From Bacteroidota bacterium (GTDB lineage Bacteria; Bacteroidota; Bacteroidia; Cytophagales; Cyclobacteriaceae): a DNA stretch of 5,088 nucleotides. This document shows, in pieces, positions 1-5,088 of the stretch (positions within the stretch are counted from its first letter, which is position 1; each line of letters opens with the position of its first letter). Where the stretch lies: contig JAEYXN010000269.1 in the NCBI GenBank assembly GCA_023431285.1, forward strand, positions 1 to 5,088, given 5' to 3'. The notes under the pieces are model-generated. The model worked only from the letters and a program-made list of their open reading frames with translations, made no database searches and was not told the DNA's origin. The position numbers and the translations under genes were made by a program.

Positions 1-2181
<2,181 letters not shown>

Positions 2182-2194
2182 GGTCTCTGATTCG

Positions 2195-2229
2195 CAAAAC
2201 TAAATAAAAAAGTGGGAATGAGGGCCAAA
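2195..2229 (-). promoter_or_regulatory. Candidate Bacteroidota-type promoter for ftsK
   Basis: On the minus strand, TAGTTTTG (2195-2202) fits the Bacteroidota -7 consensus TAnnTTTG, and a TTTG (2226-2229) could act as the -33 element. The gap between them is 23 nt, a few bases longer than the usual spacing. The -7 box ends only 13 bases before the ftsK ATG, so the transcript would have a leader of about 10 nt or less. This is a consensus match in an A/T-rich stretch, so chance is a real alternative. Confidence 0.3.
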
Positions 2230-2462
2230 CCTCCACCGATACTTACCGAATAAATCACAGCCTCAACTATCTGTGGCGCTGCCTGAAGCTGCGGAAAAAA
2301 TAATCCAACGAATAGCGACTCAAATGTTTTCGTGAAAAAATTCTCCATTCACCCTAAAACCAATGACAAAACTCGACGTTACAGTCGCTACAACGCAGAC
2401 CAATGAGACCCCTGACAATCATGTCACGGATCATATCCCGTTCGCCTAACCCTTCACACCTC

Positions 2463-2477
2463 TGAGAGATTCTCTCA
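2463..2477. repeat. Perfect short palindrome (TGAGAGA-T-TCTCTCA)
   Basis: Two 7-bp arms, TGAGAGA and TCTCTCA, sit around a single central T. A second, weaker inverted pair, AGTC/GACT, follows just to the right. The odd-length symmetric site could be a regulator-binding site or part of a hairpin beyond the end of the propeller remnant. No T-run follows on either strand, so it is not a typical intrinsic terminator. Confidence 0.5.
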
Positions 2478-2483
2478 CCAGAA

Positions 2484-2859
2484 TCAGTCCCCTCTCTGAC
2501 TAACTTTTATGACGGCATCATATCCTCCGAAACAATGGCATCGCTTCCGGTGAATAGTTCCTTCAGGGCCGCCCCCAAGGATGGGTGTCCAGGGATTTAA
2601 TACTCCTGTCGCTAATGAGAATGAAACGAGCCCGGGCCGAAGTGTGCCGTCAAGGGCATGGTAGCATCCTGATGCAAAGATATCTGTGTCGTTCAGCGCG
2701 AAGTCTGCGACGCCTTCTGGACCGAAGTCCGGATTGAATGCAGTCGCCATCCCGCTGGCAATATCGATCGCGGCAAGGTCGCAATATCGCAGAGATCTCT
2801 TTACGCCGGGGGGAACCGTTTACATAGGCCCTCACTATCTGCATGCACGCTAGATCCAA
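2484..2859 (-). pseudogene. Fragment of secreted beta-propeller protein (frameshifted)
   Basis: The main frame, leftward from about 2811, reads through LAAIDIASGMATAFNP, then DTDIFASG, and then LVSFSLATGVLNPWTP. This is the pattern of delta-60/DUF5122-like propeller blades in Bacteroidota exported proteins: a 'GG-x-F-NG-x-RxxLAaiDaxTG-xxxxWNP' unit of about 45-50 residues. About two blades are visible. The blade's upstream part, YVNGSPRR (2803-2820), is in a different frame from DLAAID (2763-2780). In the main frame stops lie just upstream (TAA near 2822, then TGA and TAG). At the 3' end, GSDAIV (2531-2548) is also one frame off, while FGGYDAV (2511-2531) returns to the main frame, so at least three indels are implied. 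There is no signal peptide, no start and no sorting domain. It faces a T9SS C-terminal fragment on the other strand. The blade reading is by pattern; the pseudogene status is inferred from the frame breaks, and sequencing indels could mimic it. Confidence 0.7.
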
Positions 2860-3305
2860 CGGTTACGCTACACGGCGGAACATTAATAGCACCAGCGGCG
2901 GATTCATATCAATGGTTTGTCAACAACATTGCCATTGAAGGCGCGACATCTTCCTCGCGGGAGATCAACCTTTTTGAGTACGGACGTTATGCCGTGGAAA
3001 TCACTGTGGGAGGATGTTCTGCGCGCTCCGCCGATTACGTCTACCTGGTCACTGCAAATGAAGAAGATCAACACCGTCAGGTTGAAATTTACCCGAACCC
3101 GGTTAATGATAAACTAATGGTGCGCATTCCGTCAGACTCCGAAGTTGCCATCTATGACCTCTCGGGAAAACCGACATTCAGAGCCCGGTTAAAATTCTCA
3201 GACGTAACGGAGATCACTACCAATGAGTGGCAACCCGGATTTTACATTGTCAATATCCGGAGTAACAGAATCAATCACTCCTTCAAAGTTCTTAAGATAA
3301 ACTAA
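2844..3305 (+). pseudogene. C-terminal remnant of a T9SS-exported protein (Ig-like domain plus type A sorting domain)
   Basis: The frame is open from 2673, but from there to about 2840 it is only the antisense of the propeller fragment. Recognisable protein begins near CTLDPTVTL (from 2844). About 60 residues of an Ig/PKD-like module follow, with DSYQWFVNN, IEGATS, EYGRYAVEITVGGCSA and DYVYL. A type IX secretion C-terminal sorting domain comes next: VEIYPNPVNDKL (YPNP at 3090-3101), then VAIYDLSGK, WQPGFYIVNI and KVLKIN before TAA (3303-3305). That domain directs export through the T9SS and is usually cleaved when the protein is attached to the surface or released. No start codon, signal peptide or N-terminal domain is present. 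A GTG at 2994 would start mid-domain and could not give an exported protein. It is therefore a 5'-truncated remnant, very likely of a large secreted protein. The exact left edge is uncertain by about 20 bases. Confidence 0.82.
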
Positions 3306-3306
3306 C

Positions 3307-3750
3307 ATGTTCAGGAAATATATTGTGATGATCGCAGCCGCGTTTGCGATTGGATCCACAGAGATGTCGTGCACGGAAGATATTCCCGACTGTCCGAACA
3401 AGTTGTGCGTGCTTTCGGGAGGATGGAAACTGCAGGAAGTGCAACTTGATGGTGACCTCTTCGATGGAGATTACATATCCTATGAGCTCATCTTGAATAA
3501 CCCCGCACCCGCTAATGAATTGACCGCACAGTTTTTCCGAACCAACATCAGCGGTGACCAGGATAGCGGTTCATGGTCGATCGAAAACTCTAACCCTCAT
3601 TGGAGCCTCGTACCTTCAACGTCTGAATTTCTAAATCAAGCACTTCTAACCAATCAGCCTCGATCTTCTTCATGGTATTCGGTCCCTGGACGCTTCTTCT
3701 TAATTACTACATTATCTTCTGTTGACCTGCACTTATGTGGTACAACATAA
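3307..3750 (+). CDS. Small exported lipoprotein-like protein, lipocalin-like, C-terminus probably altered
   Basis: A 147-residue ORF starting one base after the T9SS remnant's stop, an operon-like spacing. MFRKYIVMIAAAFAIG is a signal sequence. Cys22 in STEMSC is a possible lipidation site, but Glu at -3 makes the lipobox poor, so lipidation is doubtful. The mature part has further Cys residues (29 and 34). It then follows the lipocalin-like pattern: LSGGWKLQEVQLDG, YELILN, FFRTNISGDQDSGSWSIEN, LVPSTSEF. This fold is typical of small Bacteroidota envelope lipoproteins of unknown ligand. From about residue 110 the sequence turns Ser/Leu-rich, the DNA becomes more A/T-rich, and the expected closing strands are missing. 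The 3' end may be a frameshifted or replaced tail. It has no Shine-Dalgarno, possibly relying on coupling to the gene before it. I do not recognise a specific function. Confidence 0.6.
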   Translation: MFRKYIVMIAAAFAIGSTEMSCTEDIPDCPNKLCVLSGGWKLQEVQLDGDLFDGDYISYELILNNPAPANELTAQFFRTNISGDQDSGSWSIENSNPHWSLVPSTSEFLNQALLTNQPRSSSWYSVPGRFFLITTLSSVDLHLCGTT

Positions 3751-3837
3751 AAGTGCATTTCCAGTACCAAGGGAGGCTGATCGCGGCTCCGACATCGCAA
3801 CGAGGCTATGTCACGGGAGTGCAACAGTAGCATAAAA

Positions 3838-3954
3838 GGGGGGTTGTCCCCCTGTTGACCCCCTCTTGTCTCCTACCATCATGGTTCTTTATCAGGCGAT
3901 GAACATGCAGTGGACCAGAGATCAACAGGGGGAGAACAGGGGGACAACCCTCCC
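3838..3954. repeat. ~117-bp element bounded by 19-nt inverted arms (MITE-like or long hairpin)
   Basis: The left arm GGGGGGTTGTCCCCCTGTT (3838-3856) matches the reverse complement of 3935-3953 at 18 of 19 positions. The motif CCCCCTGTT occurs again inside the right arm (complement of 3924-3932), where it is followed by GATC; the left arm is followed by GACC. The right side thus carries a tandem copy. The ~60-base centre has no coding potential I can see. The element could be a miniature inverted-repeat transposable element, a REP-like unit, or the stem of a structured transcript. I see no convincing target-site duplication: the left flank is CATAAAA and the right flank ACTTCGC. The inverted arms are certain; the class is a guess. 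Confidence 0.7.
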
Positions 3955-3955
3955 A

Positions 3956-4004
3956 CTTCGCTAAAGCTTCGTGGACGAAGGTCCCGACCGTGTTCGAGTC
4001 GGGG
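3956..4004 (+). repeat. Two compact hairpins next to the inverted-arm element
   Basis: CTTCGT-GG-ACGAAG (3967-3980) is a perfect 6-bp inverted repeat, preceded by a direct copy of CTTCG at 3956-3960. Immediately after comes CCCGAC (3983-3988) pairing with GTCGGG (3998-4003) around a nine-base loop containing GTTCGA. Such back-to-back hairpins resemble interspersed palindromic units. The second stem is not followed by a T-run, so it is a poor intrinsic terminator. Confidence 0.5.
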
Positions 4005-4074
4005 TATCTTCTTAAACTGTCATTGGCAGCAAATGACCAATATGGAAAAAGAAACAAACTTAGGTGGGAACACC

Positions 4075-4169
4075 AGCGCGAGGGACGGAAGTGGAAAGCC
4101 CACAGCAGCGCTGGCAAGTGCGCGGCGCGAGGACTTGTAACGGACGGCCCGACCCGCAGGGACGCGCCC
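4075..4169 (+). ncRNA. Flavo-1-like structured RNA element (candidate)
   Basis: A GC-rich island in an otherwise A/T-richer spacer. It carries, in order, AGCGCGAGGGACGGAAGTGG (4075-4094), a central hairpin with GCGC (4108-4111) pairing to a later GCGC around an eight-base loop, GGACTTGTAACGGA, and the closing block GGCCCGACCCGCAGGGACGC ending in GCCC (4146-4169). From memory this is the signature of the intergenic Flavo-1 RNA motif of Bacteroidota: a GCGAGGGA-type 5' block, a variable hairpin, CGGA, GCCCGACCCG(T/C)AGGG, then CGCCC. The CCC-GCA-GGG mini-hairpin (4153-4161) is visible. GCGCG (4076-4080) could pair with CGCGC (4163-4167) as a closing stem. Its function is unknown. It is followed directly by the dyad CTAAT-TTT-ATTAG (4169-4181). 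A covariance-model search was not possible. Confidence 0.55.
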
Positions 4170-4274
4170 TAATTTTATTAGTTCAAGAAGCAGGCTCGAT
4201 AATGACATCCAGCCACATCGTTAGGACACCGGTATTTTGTTGGTCTGAGATTTTAATCATTACACTAAAAAATC

Positions 4275-4733
4275 ATGAAAAGACTTTTTACGTCCGTGCT
4301 GTGGGCAACAGGGCTGCTGCTCGTGGTTTTCGCTTGTAAAGACGATGACGAACCGGTTGTTGCCAATCGTATTATCGGGCAATGGCAAGGAGATCGCGCG
4401 GAAGCAAAGGTGACCTATTCTGTGGTGACGCTGCATGAGCGAGTGGAAGAAGCCTTTGATGCGCTGCTGGAATTTCGTGAGGATGGAACGGTGTCGGTAA
4501 CAAGAGGTACTACTACGACTGACGGCACATATGACCTGAATGGAAACACGCTAACGACGAATGTCGACTTCCAATATGAAGGCGTGGATATTCAATCGAT
4601 GACGTTTACCGTCGGGGAACTAACCGAAACGAGGCTGGTCCTTGACCTGGACCAGGATCAGGAGGTTGACGTTCCGGATTTCGGAATGGTGAAGACGACC
4701 ATCAAAGGAAAATTCGAGTTTGACCGACTATAG
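4275..4733 (+). CDS. Lipocalin-like surface lipoprotein
   Basis: A 152-residue lipoprotein. MKRLFTSVLWATGLLLVVFAC is a type II signal peptide: basic start, hydrophobic core, lipobox VFAC with Cys21 as the lipidated residue. The next residues, KDDDE, match the acidic lipoprotein export signal (Lys followed by Asp/Glu) that in Bacteroidota sends lipoproteins to the cell surface. The mature part begins IIGQWQGD, continues LLEFREDGTVSV, TTDGTYDLNGNTLTT, MTFTVGELTETRLVLDLD and ends in IKGKFEFDRL. This alternation of short strands, with the 'GxW ... DGT ... GTY ... LVL' pattern, is typical of small lipocalin-like domains. Ligand and role are unknown. The start is set by the signal peptide; no Shine-Dalgarno is visible. 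It stands alone after the Flavo-1-like element, and its stop overlaps the pyrD stop. Gene call secure, fold assignment moderate. Confidence 0.88.
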   Translation: MKRLFTSVLWATGLLLVVFACKDDDEPVVANRIIGQWQGDRAEAKVTYSVVTLHERVEEAFDALLEFREDGTVSVTRGTTTTDGTYDLNGNTLTTNVDFQYEGVDIQSMTFTVGELTETRLVLDLDQDQEVDVPDFGMVKTTIKGKFEFDRL

Positions 4734-5088
4734 AACGCTAGCCTTCAGGATGTGACGATTGATGTCACCGATCAATGCAGGGCCTTCGTAAATGAAGCCG
4801 GTGTAGATCTGGATCAGATCGGCTCCCGCGGTGAGCTTCTCCAACGCGTCGTGCGGAGACATAATCCCTCCGACGGCGATGATTGGGAAACCACTGCCAA
4901 GTTCCTTGCGAAGGATGCGGATCACTTCTGTGGAACGTTCCTTCAAAGGCTTTCCGCTGAGACCTCCATTGCCAATTCTGCTTAGTTCTTCTGCGGGGGT
5001 TCGCAGTCCTTCGCGGGAAATGGTTGTGTTCGTGGCGATGACTCCATCGGTTCCGGTCTCACGAAGAATTTGTGTGATATCCGTAAGT
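4728..5088 (-). CDS. pyrD: Dihydroorotate dehydrogenase (quinone), partial, C-terminal third
   Basis: Class 2 dihydroorotate dehydrogenase, a membrane-associated FMN enzyme that oxidises dihydroorotate to orotate and passes electrons to quinone in de novo pyrimidine synthesis. The last 119 residues are visible; the catalytic first two thirds lie beyond the right edge. The reading frame enters at 5087. Family motifs are clear. DGVIATNTT carries the Asn/Thr that contact substrate. GGLSGKPLKERS, PIIAVGGI and IQIYTGFIYEGP follow; these glycine-rich segments hold the FMN phosphate at the end of the TIM barrel. LIGDINRHIL makes the closing helix. The TAG stop (4728-4730) lies inside the palindrome shared with the convergent lipoprotein gene, leaving no room for a terminator between them. 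The motif set favours class 2 over the soluble class 1 enzymes. Confidence 0.96.
   Translation of the reverse strand, partial: LTDITQILRETGTDGVIATNTTISREGLRTPAEELSRIGNGGLSGKPLKERSTEVIRILRKELGSGFPIIAVGGIMSPHDALEKLTAGADLIQIYTGFIYEGPALIGDINRHILKASVL

Larger units (their letters stand above)
2182..2483. other. ftsK upstream intergenic region, no recognisable gene
   Basis: This stretch lies between the ftsK start and the propeller remnant. It contains the candidate ftsK promoter and, near its right end, a perfect 15-nt palindrome. Only short ORFs are present: a 28-codon plus-strand frame (2363-2449), a minus-strand frame open from about 2508 to 2350, and a hydrophobic minus-strand frame from 2348 that runs into ftsK. 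None has a ribosome site or similarity I recognise. Confidence 0.5.
3751..4274. other. Repeat-rich intergenic region without genes
   Basis: About 520 bases lie between the two lipoprotein-like ORFs. Open frames here on both strands are low-complexity translations of repeats and of the RNA element. In order it holds about 85 bases with nothing recognisable, the inverted-arm element, two compact hairpins, a short dyad (GTCATT at 4019-4024 with AATGAC at 4032-4037), the Flavo-1-like element, and about 100 A/T-richer bases leading to the next gene. I find no clear TAnnTTTG promoter directly upstream of 4275. Confidence 0.65.

Noticed and set aside
2363..2449. A 28-codon plus-strand ORF starting MTKLDVTVATT
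   Set aside because: No ribosome site, no similarity I recognise, and too short to separate from chance.
2917..3117. Plus-strand ORF overlapping the T9SS remnant
   Set aside because: It is in another frame from the clear Ig-like and sorting-domain sequence and has no protein-like pattern.
3198..3401. Minus-strand ORF across the junction of the T9SS remnant and the lipoprotein-like ORF
   Set aside because: It is antisense to two recognisable plus-strand reading frames.
3838..3954. CRISPR array
   Set aside because: The repeats are inverted and only two or three copies exist, with no regular spacers.
3983..4015. Functional tRNA gene
   Set aside because: Only a T-loop-like segment is present; no acceptor strand, D-arm or anticodon arm can be folded around it.
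3806..4339. Multiple ORFs of 60-103 codons on both strands across the repeat block
   Set aside because: They translate inverted repeats and the Flavo-1-like element, giving low-complexity or Arg/Gly-rich peptides with no start signals.
4752..4985. Plus-strand ORF of 77 codons near the right edge
   Set aside because: It is the antisense shadow of pyrD, whose motifs are clear on the minus strand.

Overview
The window most likely comes from a Bacteroidota chromosome, probably of the Cytophagales type. This rests on four things: a C-terminal type IX secretion (T9SS) sorting domain; lipoproteins, one with an acidic CKDDDE surface-export signature; a Flavo-1-like intergenic RNA; and start codons with little Shine-Dalgarno sequence. 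No taxonomic search was run, so the placement is inferred from these hallmarks.

Layout. Positions 1-2181 (minus strand) hold most of ftsK, the septal DNA translocase, cut at its C-terminus by the window edge. Positions 2182-2483 are the ftsK upstream region, with a possible Bacteroidota-type promoter close to the start codon and no recognisable gene. Positions 2484-2859 (minus) carry a frameshifted remnant of a secreted beta-propeller protein. It abuts, on the opposite strand, the 3' end of a T9SS-exported protein (about 2844-3305, plus) that has lost its 5' end. This arrangement suggests a large secreted propeller protein broken by inversion or deletion. A short lipoprotein-like ORF of lipocalin-like type (3307-3750, plus) follows after one base, and its last third does not look like the expected domain.

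Positions 3751-4274 hold no convincing gene but are full of structure. There is a ~117-bp element with 19-nt near-perfect inverted terminal arms (3838-3954), two small hairpins including a tRNA T-loop look-alike (3956-4004), and a GC-rich structured element resembling the Flavo-1 RNA motif of Bacteroidota (4075-4169).

Positions 4275-4733 (plus) encode an intact, probably surface-exposed lipocalin-like lipoprotein. It converges on pyrD (4728-5088, minus, partial), the quinone-type dihydroorotate dehydrogenase of pyrimidine synthesis. Both stop codons lie in one palindrome, CTATAG.

ftsK and pyrD are unrelated housekeeping genes. The 2 kb between them reads as a decaying accessory locus that has collected repeats. 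I see no complete novel defence or biosynthetic system. The most interesting signals are the inverted propeller/T9SS junction and the cluster of structured repeats next to the Flavo-1-like element.
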